Shown piece after piece: positions 25,816 to 32,902 of a stretch of 43,650 nt of DNA (positions within the stretch are counted from its first letter, which is position 1; each line of letters starts with the position of its first letter). The notes beneath the pieces are model-generated. The model saw only the letters and a program-made list of their open reading frames with translations. It made no database searches and was not told where the DNA came from. The position numbers were made by a program, and so were the translations under genes. The stretch is from Planctomycetaceae bacterium (GTDB lineage Bacteria; Planctomycetota; Planctomycetia; Pirellulales; Pirellulaceae). The stretch is taken from positions 1 to 43,650 of the forward strand of contig RECD01000151.1 in the NCBI GenBank assembly GCA_007694185.1, in the 5' to 3' direction.

Positions 25816-26937
25816 CTAACCGCTACCCTTGGGATCGCTGGACGAGGCGACCATCATCCCGAGGTTGAGTCGGCTGGCGGCGATGAACGAGAAGCGGACA
25901 TCGTCCAAACCGCGGGCGTGGAAGGCTTGCCGCAACTCGTCGGCCGTCAGGATACCGCCCTGAGGGGCCGCGACATGCGCCTTGAGCGCCTCGATCGTTT
26001 CGGCCAGTCGGGGGCGTGCCGGCCCGCGAAACAGGTCGATCAGGACGATCCGCCCGCCCGGCGCTAGAGCTCGGCAGGCCTGATCCAGCAGGCGGCCACG
26101 CATGGCTGAATCGGCCGCATGAAATCGTTGTGCGATGACCACCAGGTCGAACGCGGCGGCGGGCAATTCGGCCGATTCGGGATCGCCGGCCAGCGTGTGA
26201 AACCGATCACCCAAGCGGATCGAATCGGCGGTGCTACGAGCCGCGGCGAGGCAGGGCTGCGCATCGACTGCCAACACCGTCGTGCGGCTATCGCGAAAAG
26301 CCATCGCGCAGCTCCAGACGGCCGATCCGCATCCCAAGTCGAGAATCCGAAATGAATGGGCTGTGTCGAGCTCATTCGAGCCGGCTGTTTCGGCCGCTCC
26401 CGTTTCGGTCGAGCCTGGCTCGGCCTGTCGGTCGGAGCCGACGATCGGTTCGTCGCTGGGACTTCCCAGGTCGAGCATTTCGGCGGCCTGAATCGCGGCG
26501 GGTGTATGGACCCACTGGGTCGCCGCCAGGCCATCGTGGTAGTCACGCACGGAGCCCGTCGGTTCGTCAGCCGGACCGCCCATCGGCTCGCTTGCCGGGT
26601 CGAGCGAATTTGTGGGCAGGCGGACTTGGGAAACCAACCGCTGCCATGCGGCGTCCCCCAGGTCACCGTCGTACTGACAAAGCAGCTGCATCACCGGTGC
26701 CAGGGCGTGATCGTCCTCGTACCGCTCCAGGACGCTCAGGGAAATCAGGCACTCGAGCAGCAGGTGGAGCCCTTGGGGATCGAGTCCCAGCGTGGTGGCC
26801 AGTTGCTCAGCGGTTTTCTGGCCGCCACTCAGCGATTCAAAAATACCCAGTTCGCGGGCCGCCCTCAGCACATGGCTGGCGGCGTTGATCTGCATCAATT
26901 CCTGGTAGCGGTCCAGGGTCCGTTCTTGGGAACTCAT
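25816..26937 (-). CDS. Two-domain SAM-dependent methyltransferase (O-methyltransferase-like)
   Basis: A 373-residue protein with an N-terminal winged-helix dimerisation domain (about residues 1-95, AASHVLRAARELGIFESLSG, TAEQLATTLGLDPQGLHLLLECL) and a C-terminal class I methyltransferase domain (SAM loop ILDLGCGSAVWS near 205, then AVDAQPCLAAAR, and ALAPGGRIVLIDLFRG near 305). This layout is that of small-molecule O-methyltransferases and hydroxyneurosporene- or ubiquinone-type enzymes. The substrate is unknown. Between the domains lies an acidic, low-complexity linker of about 35 residues (SPSDEPIVGSDRQAEPGST onward) that is not part of the usual fold. ATG 26937 (MSSQERTLDRYQELMQIN) is preferred over a codon at 26982. 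It lies 75 bases after the DAHP synthase stop and may share its transcript. Confidence 0.85.
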   Translation of the reverse strand: MSSQERTLDRYQELMQINAASHVLRAARELGIFESLSGGQKTAEQLATTLGLDPQGLHLLLECLISLSVLERYEDDHALAPVMQLLCQYDGDLGDAAWQRLVSQVRLPTNSLDPASEPMGGPADEPTGSVRDYHDGLAATQWVHTPAAIQAAEMLDLGSPSDEPIVGSDRQAEPGSTETGAAETAGSNELDTAHSFRILDLGCGSAVWSCAMAFRDSRTTVLAVDAQPCLAAARSTADSIRLGDRFHTLAGDPESAELPAAAFDLVVIAQRFHAADSAMRGRLLDQACRALAPGGRIVLIDLFRGPARPRLAETIEALKAHVAAPQGGILTADELRQAFHARGLDDVRFSFIAASRLNLGMMVASSSDPKGSG

Positions 26938-27012
26938 CGTCGCGGGCGACCGGGCCGGTGGGGGACAAGCGGCCGCCGCCATGGGCGGGCCGCGGTTGAA
27001 GAACGGGCCGGG

Positions 27013-28041
27013 TCAGGCGTGCGGCCCGCCCAGCGTCCGATCGAGCGCGCCGGCGACCCGGCGACAACGGTCCATCATTTCGCTGAAACCGGCGAAATCA
27101 AGCGATTGGTAGCCGTCGCTGGCGGCGTTCTGCGGATCGGGATGGACCTCGACGATCAACCCGTCTGCCCCCGCGGCGACAGCCGCCATCGCCATGTCGG
27201 GAACCAGGTAGGTGTGTCCGGTTCCGTGACTGGGGTCGATGATCACCGGCAGGTGCGTTTTGCGATGCAGGTAGGGGACGCTAGCCAGCGGGAGAGTGAA
27301 TCGGGTATGGGATTCGAAGGTGCGAATTCCTCGCTCACACAGCATCACCCGTTGATTGCCCTCGTTGAGGATGTACTCGGCGGCGAGCAAGAACTCGTCC
27401 ATCGTTGCCGACGGGCCGCGTTTGAGCAGAACCGGACGATCGACGTTCCCGACCGCTTCCAACAGCCGATAATTCTGCATGTTGCGAGCGCCGACCTGCA
27501 AGATATCGCTGTACCGCGCGACCAATTCGACGTCCTCGGTGCTGACGACTTCGGTCACGACGGCCAGGCCGGTTTCGTCTCGGGCTGCCGCGAGCATCTT
27601 CAGGCCGGTCTCCTTCAGCCCCTGGAAGCTGTAGGGGCTCGTCCGCGGCTTGAACGCGCCACCACGAAGGGCAGTCGCACCGGCCGCCTTGACCGAGCGG
27701 GCCGAAGTGACGATCTGGTCCTCGCTCTCGACGCTGCAAGGCCCCGCGATCACGCCGATTTGCGTCCCCCCTGCCCTGAACCCCTGGCAATCGATGACGG
27801 TCGGTTCCCCCCGAACCTCGCGGCTGGCCATCTTGTAGGGAGCCAGGATTGGCATCACCGTGGAAACCCCCTCACAGACCTCCAGCACCTCTTTGGCGTG
27901 TTCACGTTCCTCGCCCACGACCGCGATCACCGTCCGCTCGGTGCCGACGATCACGTTGGACCTTAGCCCCAGTTCCGCGACTTTTTTGATCGCCGCCTCG
28001 ACCTGCTGCTGGGTCGCATGGGATTCCATCACGACAATCAT
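27013..28041 (-). CDS. aroF: 3-deoxy-7-phosphoheptulonate (DAHP) synthase, type I-beta with ferredoxin-like regulatory domain
   Basis: Condenses phosphoenolpyruvate and erythrose 4-phosphate, the first step of the shikimate pathway. The 342-residue protein has an N-terminal ferredoxin-like domain (about residues 1-70, [18 protein letters not shown] and VIAVVGEE), typical of Thermotoga-type enzymes, where it mediates feedback inhibition by tyrosine or phenylalanine. The catalytic barrel follows: IAGPCSVES (near 100), [58 protein letters not shown] and the metal-binding [11 protein letters not shown]. All known PEP and metal residues appear intact. It is well separated from the gene upstream by a 724-base gap. 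The symbol aroF is conventional only. Confidence 0.95.
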   Translation of the reverse strand: MIVVMESHATQQQVEAAIKKVAELGLRSNVIVGTERTVIAVVGEEREHAKEVLEVCEGVSTVMPILAPYKMASREVRGEPTVIDCQGFRAGGTQIGVIAGPCSVESEDQIVTSARSVKAAGATALRGGAFKPRTSPYSFQGLKETGLKMLAAARDETGLAVVTEVVSTEDVELVARYSDILQVGARNMQNYRLLEAVGNVDRPVLLKRGPSATMDEFLLAAEYILNEGNQRVMLCERGIRTFESHTRFTLPLASVPYLHRKTHLPVIIDPSHGTGHTYLVPDMAMAAVAAGADGLIVEVHPDPQNAASDGYQSLDFAGFSEMMDRCRRVAGALDRTLGGPHA

Positions 28042-28765
28042 GTTTGATCACTGTTTTTGAAGGGTTGGCAACCAAGCGACACGCACCGCAAACCGGCGGC
28101 GCACGCTCGTGGCGGGACGCCCCGGCAGCCAAGTGGGACGTGCCGGAATGTGGTTGAATCCCAAGCGTCGCAGGAATTGCCCTCGTTGAAAAGATACCGT
28201 TTCTGGGATCCGGCTCGACCATCCTCCCCGGGCCGCTATCATGGAGAGACGTCGGCGGACAACTTTTCCGCGGTCGGGTTGAACGACACGGCTGCGGTTC
28301 GGCGGGTCCGTCGAAGCTGGTAGCGGTCTTCAGAACCCGGAATCGGCCCTGCTGTCCGACCCGCTGGAGACAAACCTGGTCGAACCACCGGGGTTTTGGC
28401 GAATTGTCCGGTGGGAATTGACAGGTGGATCGTGCCCTCAGGATTTTATCTGCCGCCAGCGCCATGGCCGGCCCGACAGGACTGGGCAGTCCAACGGAAG
28501 TGTCTTGCCTATCGCGGCGTACGGCCTGCGGTTCGACCGGCTTTTCGCCACATTGGCCGAGAGCGGGTGCGAAGCGCCGCGGATCTTTTGGCCGGGTTCT
28601 CAAGTCGGATCGATCACCGCCCCGGATCGATCGGTCGCATCGGCGGGGAAACCGGAGAGGCGTCAGCGGTAGCCCGCACACCCCATCCCTGCGGCGGCTT
28701 CCGGCAGATAAGCTTGGCGGTCGCCTGGCGGGCGGAATTGCCCGTGATCGGAAAACGAAACCAAC
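28042..28765. other. Long gene-free divergent intergenic region
   Basis: About 720 bases between divergent DAHP synthase and an ABC ATPase gene, with no supported gene. Short plus-strand frames (for example 28396-28773 and 28418-28672) have atypical composition, no ribosome binding site and no motif. A TATCAT (28238-28243) could be a -10 box, but its -35 is poor. I compared it by eye with RNase P, tmRNA, SRP and 6S hallmarks and saw none. It probably holds two promoters and long leaders, or remnants of a lost gene. Confidence 0.5.
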
Positions 28766-29698
28766 ATGATTGACGCCGTCATCCTGTCCGACGTGACCAA
28801 GCGGTTCGGCACCAAGGTCGCAGTCAACTCGCTCGACCTGCGGGTCCGCGCCGGCACGATCACCGGCTTTCTCGGCCCCAACGGGTCGGGGAAGACGACG
28901 ACGCTGAGGCTGATCACTCGGCTGTACGACCCCGATGAAGGGGTCGTCAATGTGCTCGGGTCGACCTCGGAAAAGTGTGCCAGCGACCGATTGGGTTATC
29001 TCCCGGAGGAACGGGGGCTTTATCGGTCGATGAGGGTCTTTGAGTTGCTGACCTTTTTCGCTCGGCTCAAAGGGGTGCGTTCCCCCGAAGCCGACATCCG
29101 TGACTGGCTGGAAAGGCTCGATTTGGCGGATGCGGCCCAACTCAAGGTCGAGGCGCTTTCCAAGGGGATGGCCCAACGGGTTCAGTTCATCGCCGCTGTC
29201 GTCCATCGGCCGATCCTGGTGATCTTGGACGAACCTTACAGCGGACTCGATCCGGTCCATGCGGCCCAGATCGGTGATGCGATCCGAGAGTTAAAATCGC
29301 GCGGCTCGACGGTCATCCTCTCGACGCACGACATGGATGTGGCGCAGCAGATGTGCGATTCCTTGTTACTCATCCACCAAGGCAACAAGGTGTTGGACGG
29401 CACTTGGGAAGAGGTGCGGCACCGCCATGGTCGGCTGACCGTCCGGGCTCGGCTCAGCGGTCTGCCGATCGACGTCTCGCGGTTACCGGGGGTCGAGCGA
29501 TCGGTCGACCTGGGGGCGGAAACGTCGATCACGATGGTCCCCTCGGGGGACCCCCAGGAGCTCCTGCTCGGCCTGCAGCAACAGGGTCCGGTGGCGCGAT
29601 TCGAATTAGGTGAATCGAGCCTCCGCGAGATCTTTCTCGAACGGGTCGGCGCGACGCGATCGGAGGGGGCGGTGGCCGGAGTCGAAAACCATGAATAA
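28766..29698 (+). CDS. ABC transporter ATP-binding protein, NatA-like
   Basis: The 310-residue ATPase of an ABC-2 exporter. Walker A is GPNGSGKTTT (near residue 37), the Q-loop region holds YLPEERGLY, the signature is LSKGMAQR (near 131), Walker B with the catalytic Glu is ILVILDEPYSGLD (near 150), and the H-loop is STHDMDVAQQ. The C-terminal 80 residues form the DUF4162-like extension seen in sodium and drug efflux ATPases. The YLPEERGLY sequence is characteristic of the NatA/YhaQ branch, which works with a permease of the NatB/YhaP type; such a permease follows. The stop overlaps the permease start by 8 bases, so the two are translationally coupled. The substrate (sodium, antimicrobial or other) cannot be told from sequence. 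Confidence 0.92.
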   Translation: MIDAVILSDVTKRFGTKVAVNSLDLRVRAGTITGFLGPNGSGKTTTLRLITRLYDPDEGVVNVLGSTSEKCASDRLGYLPEERGLYRSMRVFELLTFFARLKGVRSPEADIRDWLERLDLADAAQLKVEALSKGMAQRVQFIAAVVHRPILVILDEPYSGLDPVHAAQIGDAIRELKSRGSTVILSTHDMDVAQQMCDSLLLIHQGNKVLDGTWEEVRHRHGRLTVRARLSGLPIDVSRLPGVERSVDLGAETSITMVPSGDPQELLLGLQQQGPVARFELGESSLREIFLERVGATRSEGAVAGVENHE

Positions 29699-31112
29699 AA
29701 CGTTGTTGATCGCGAAACGAGAGTTTCGCGCCGCGATCCTGTCGAAGGCCTTTCTGATCAGCCTGCTGACGCTCCCGATCATGTTCATCGCCGCCATCGG
29801 TCTGCCGTCCTTGATCGAGCGTTTCAAGTCGACCGATACCCGCCGGATCGTCATCGTCGATCGGACGCCGGGCAAAGGTGTCGAAGCGGCAGCCACGTTG
29901 GAATTGCTGCGTGATCGGGAGCCGGCGGCCGCAGCCGATGTCGAGGCCGGCAATGTCGAGGCCGGCAACGCACCGACCGACCTTCGAGCCGCCGGACCGT
30001 TGGCAAGGCTGGCGTTTGAAACCCTGCGGGGTTCGGCCGACCCCGACGAGACGCTCAAGCTTCATTACGAATTGGGCCAACGGGTCTCCGCGGGGGAATT
30101 GGCAGCCTTTTTCGATATCGGTCCGGCCGCGCTCGAGGCAAAAGCCGAGGACCCGGAACAGGCCGCGATCTCCTACTTCACCGACCGGGCTTTGGACCGG
30201 GAACTGCTGCTAGGGGTCGGTGCCAACCTGGTCGCGATCGTTCAATTGCAACGTTCAGCCGGCCAGAACCCGTTGCTGATGTTGCGAAAAGAACGGCGAT
30301 ACACCCCTGGTGAAATCGCCAACCTGCTGGCGGCCGCCGCCGAAAAGTCGGCCGGGGCTCTGGTCCGGAGGGAATTTCCCACGTCGGATGAATCGGGCAG
30401 ATTGGTTCCCGGAAAAAAAGTCGAATCGGCCTTCAAGGCGATCCTGCCGGTCGCGGCCGCGCTGCTGCTGTTCGTATCGGTCCTGCTGGTCGCGTCGCCG
30501 CAATTGCAGGGGGTGATCGAAGAGAAGATGAACCGGATCGGCGAAGTGTTGCTCGGCAGCGCCACGCCGTTTCAACTGCTAACCGGCAAGCTGCTTGGAA
30601 TGACCGCAACGGGGCTGGTGCTGGCGTTCGTCTATGGCGGCGGCGGGCTGTTGGCGGCTCGGCATTGGGGGTTGGTGGAAAGCATCGGCTGGGCATTGCC
30701 GGCCTGGTTCCTCGTCTTCCAAATCCTGGCGATGCTGCTGTTCGGGTCGCTGTTCATCGCGGTCGGTAGCGCCTGCAACGACATGAAGGAGGCGCAGAAC
30801 CTGCTGATGCCCGTCAGCATTCTGCTGTCGCTGCCGATGGTCTTCCTGCCTGTGGTGATGGAAGACCCGACCGGCAATCTGGCTCGTGCCGTCTCGTTCA
30901 TTCCGTTCGGCACCCCGCCGCTGATGATCTGCCGCCTGGCGGCGACCGCTCATCTGCCGATTTGGGAGCCGTTGCTGGGGGTGCTGGTGATGATCGCAAC
31001 GACGATCGGATCGGTCTGGGTCGCTTCGCGAATTTTCCGCATCGGCTACCTCTCTACCGGTAAAGCCCCATCGATGCTCGAATTGACCCGCTGGATCTTC
31101 AGCCGATCTTGA
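29691..31112 (+). CDS. ABC-2 type permease, NatB-like, with large extracytoplasmic loop
   Basis: The 473-residue membrane partner of the preceding ATPase. The ATG at 29691 is used because it begins with the family text MNKTLLIAKREFRAAILSKAF and overlaps the upstream stop. An in-frame start at 29610 would lie deep inside the ATPase gene. A first membrane span (about residues 20-42) is followed by a soluble domain of about 210 residues facing outward. Five or so spans then form the C-terminal ABC-2 core (ILPVAAALLLFVSVLLVASPQ, GMTATGLVLAFVYGGGGLL, QILAMLLFGSLFIAVGSACND, VSILLSLPMVFLPVVM, LGVLVMIATTIGSVWVASRI). This layout matches NatB/YhaP. The loop carries a tandem 15-base duplication (VEAGN twice). 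Confidence 0.9.
   Translation: MNKTLLIAKREFRAAILSKAFLISLLTLPIMFIAAIGLPSLIERFKSTDTRRIVIVDRTPGKGVEAAATLELLRDREPAAAADVEAGNVEAGNAPTDLRAAGPLARLAFETLRGSADPDETLKLHYELGQRVSAGELAAFFDIGPAALEAKAEDPEQAAISYFTDRALDRELLLGVGANLVAIVQLQRSAGQNPLLMLRKERRYTPGEIANLLAAAAEKSAGALVRREFPTSDESGRLVPGKKVESAFKAILPVAAALLLFVSVLLVASPQLQGVIEEKMNRIGEVLLGSATPFQLLTGKLLGMTATGLVLAFVYGGGGLLAARHWGLVESIGWALPAWFLVFQILAMLLFGSLFIAVGSACNDMKEAQNLLMPVSILLSLPMVFLPVVMEDPTGNLARAVSFIPFGTPPLMICRLAATAHLPIWEPLLGVLVMIATTIGSVWVASRIFRIGYLSTGKAPSMLELTRWIFSRS
29938..29967. repeat. Tandem duplication of 15 bp inside the permease gene
   Basis: Two perfect adjacent copies of ATGTCGAGGCCGGCA. In frame they add five residues (VEAGN repeated) to the extracytoplasmic loop, in an alanine- and glutamate-rich stretch where length probably matters little. 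This looks like recent slippage. Confidence 0.8.
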
Positions 31113-31232
31113 GAACCCGAGCTGACGACCGATCGTGCGGCGAGCCGCTCTCCGTCGGCGGCGAAAGAATTGACGAACTCATGCCGAGGGGCGTCAGGTC
31201 GCGAACCGGAAGGACTGGCTCGATTCGGACAG

Positions 31233-31314
31233 CGGAGGGCACGGGGCTCGAACCCGCAACCCATTTCTGGGCAACTGATTTCGAATCAGCCTGCTAACCA
31301 TTCGCTTACCCTCC
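31233..31314 (-). tRNA. tRNA-Ser(CGA)
   Basis: Read on the minus strand this folds as a class II tRNA of 82 bases. Acceptor GGAGGGT pairs with GCCCTCC (the last pair is T-G) and the discriminator is G, as in serine tRNAs. The anticodon arm centres on TTCGAAA, giving anticodon CGA (reads UCG). The long variable arm is CCCA-GAAA-TGGG, a stem with a GNRA loop, typical of Ser. The T arm has TTCGAGC between GCGGG and CCCGT. The D arm has a GG pair but only two good stem pairs. No CCA is encoded. A flanking C (31315) could pair with the discriminator G. The identity is well supported. Confidence 0.88.
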
Positions 31315-31427
31315 GAATGACTTTCGGAATGATCGCGTCCGCGGCGACAGAAGTCAAGACGGAGCGGGTTTGCGTACGGTGGCGTGGGGGCTGGTGATTG
31401 CGACCGTGAGTCTCAGTAGGCGGGGGA

Positions 31428-32396
31428 TCAGACGCCGAGTGGGGCGGTGTGATTGTGATAGACCGTTTCGGGGGTTAGGCCGGCGGCCAAGAGCAGTTCG
31501 GCGATTTGGGCCTTTTCTTCTACGGAGAGGGGAACGAGCGGGGCTCGAACCCGAGCCCTCGGAAGCCGTCCCAACAGCACCAGCGCTTCTTTCATCCGGT
31601 TGTGCATGTCGACCAGCGGTTCGCGGTAAAAAGCCCGGGTTGTCGGGTAGATACGGTCATGAATCCGACGGGCTTGGGCTAAGTCGTCGCCTTGCACGGC
31701 TCGCCACAACGCCACATGCAGGTCGGCGATCACGCTGCCGGCACCGGACAAGATCCCATCGCATCCCAAGACCAGCGACGGCAGCAACCAGGCGGAGTGG
31801 GTCGTCAGTACTCGGACGGGCCGGGGTAGCGAATGCAGGGTCCGGATTTGGCGTTCGTGCAGCGCCGGGTCTTGGCACCAGTCCTTGATCGCGGCGATCG
31901 TCGGGTAGCGTTCGCAAAGCATCACCAAGGTTTCCAGCGGGTAGCCCATCCCGCCCGCCAGCGGGTATTGAAAAAGCACCATCGGCAGGTCGGTCGCTGA
32001 GGCGATCGCGTCGAAGTGGGCGACCGCCATTTCGGGTCGCGCCTGGCCGCCGAGCGAAAAGATTTCCGAGGGAAAAACGAGCAGGGCATCCGCGCCACAG
32101 TGGTCGGCCATCCGGGCGATTTCGGCGGCCTGTCGCCAATTCGACGTGAACACGCCGGCGATCAACCGCGTGCGGTCCTGTAAGGCTTCGCGAGCGATGC
32201 GGAGCACGCGAGCCTGCTCGTCGAAACTGAGCGCATGGACTTCGGAGGCGTGTCCGTTGACGGTGATGGCGCTGATCCCATCGACGGCGGCAAGGTCGCC
32301 GAGGTGCCGACGAAAAGTTGCCTCATCGATCCGCAGGTCGTCATCAAAGGGAAGTAAACAGGCGGGGATTACGCCACGAGGCTGAAATCGGTCCAT
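31428..32396 (-). CDS. DapA/NAL-family aldolase (dihydrodipicolinate synthase-like), not a true DapA
   Basis: A 322-residue TIM-barrel Schiff-base aldolase or dehydratase of the DHDPS/N-acetylneuraminate lyase superfamily. ATG 32396 (MDRFQPRGVIPACLLPF) is preferred over a longer frame to 32594, whose extra residues are low-complexity. The Schiff-base lysine is present in AAIKDWCQD and the catalytic tyrosine in FQYPL. However, the DHDPS Thr-Thr pair is replaced (ITVNGHASEVHAL), and the arginine that follows the tyrosine in true DHDPS is absent (YPLAGGMGY). It is therefore unlikely to make dihydrodipicolinate. A 2-keto-sugar-acid aldolase or lyase is plausible. It stands alone, with a TAAAAT-like -10 about 120 bases upstream. 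The substrate is unknown. Confidence 0.87.
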   Translation of the reverse strand: MDRFQPRGVIPACLLPFDDDLRIDEATFRRHLGDLAAVDGISAITVNGHASEVHALSFDEQARVLRIAREALQDRTRLIAGVFTSNWRQAAEIARMADHCGADALLVFPSEIFSLGGQARPEMAVAHFDAIASATDLPMVLFQYPLAGGMGYPLETLVMLCERYPTIAAIKDWCQDPALHERQIRTLHSLPRPVRVLTTHSAWLLPSLVLGCDGILSGAGSVIADLHVALWRAVQGDDLAQARRIHDRIYPTTRAFYREPLVDMHNRMKEALVLLGRLPRARVRAPLVPLSVEEKAQIAELLLAAGLTPETVYHNHTAPLGV

Positions 32397-32902
32397 CGTC
32401 AACCGGTCTTGGGTCGGAGGGTGAGGGATCAACGGCGGGGAACGACTCGCGGCGAGCCGGCCACTTGCGGAACGAAACGTCGCACCCATCCGACGGGGGC
32501 TTCGACCCTCGATTTTAACGCCTGGTGGGCCGCAGGGGGGCGGGCTGACAATCAAAAGGAACTCGGCGGCCGTCCGCCGGGACGCACCGACCACCCCTGC
32601 GGCGAATGCGAACTGCTTGTCCGTTGTCGCCTATGATCACATGCGTTCATGAGCCCGGTTTGTATCTGGGTTCCGCAGTCGATATGCTACACGGGCGAAT
32701 CAAACGCCTCTGTTGTCTGAGCCTTCCATGCGGTCGGATCAGGGCGGACGGCCTGCTGCCCGCCCTGCTGCCCGCTTCGTCCAGACGTGCCGTTTCCCAA
32801 AGTCGGCAGAAAACGCCGGACTCGGTTGGTCGGCGATGGTTTTTCAGCGTTGGCCGCACCCGATCTGCGTCCGTCCACTCTCCTCAGCCTGTTGAGATTT
32901 CT
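32397..32902. other. Divergent intergenic region upstream of the 32903 operon
   Basis: About 500 bases between the DapA-like gene and the large membrane protein gene. The plus frame of the latter is open back to 32606, but the added 99 residues are Arg/Cys/Pro-rich, with no signal peptide, so I treat them as non-coding. A TAAAAT (32512-32517, minus) may serve the DapA-like gene, and a TATGAT (32632-32637, plus) may serve the operon; both lack good -35 boxes. Confidence 0.45.

Noticed and set aside
28396-28773. Plus-strand 125-codon frame before the NatA-like gene
   Set aside because: Its composition is unlike the neighbours, it has no ribosome binding site, and it overlaps the start of a clear gene in another frame.
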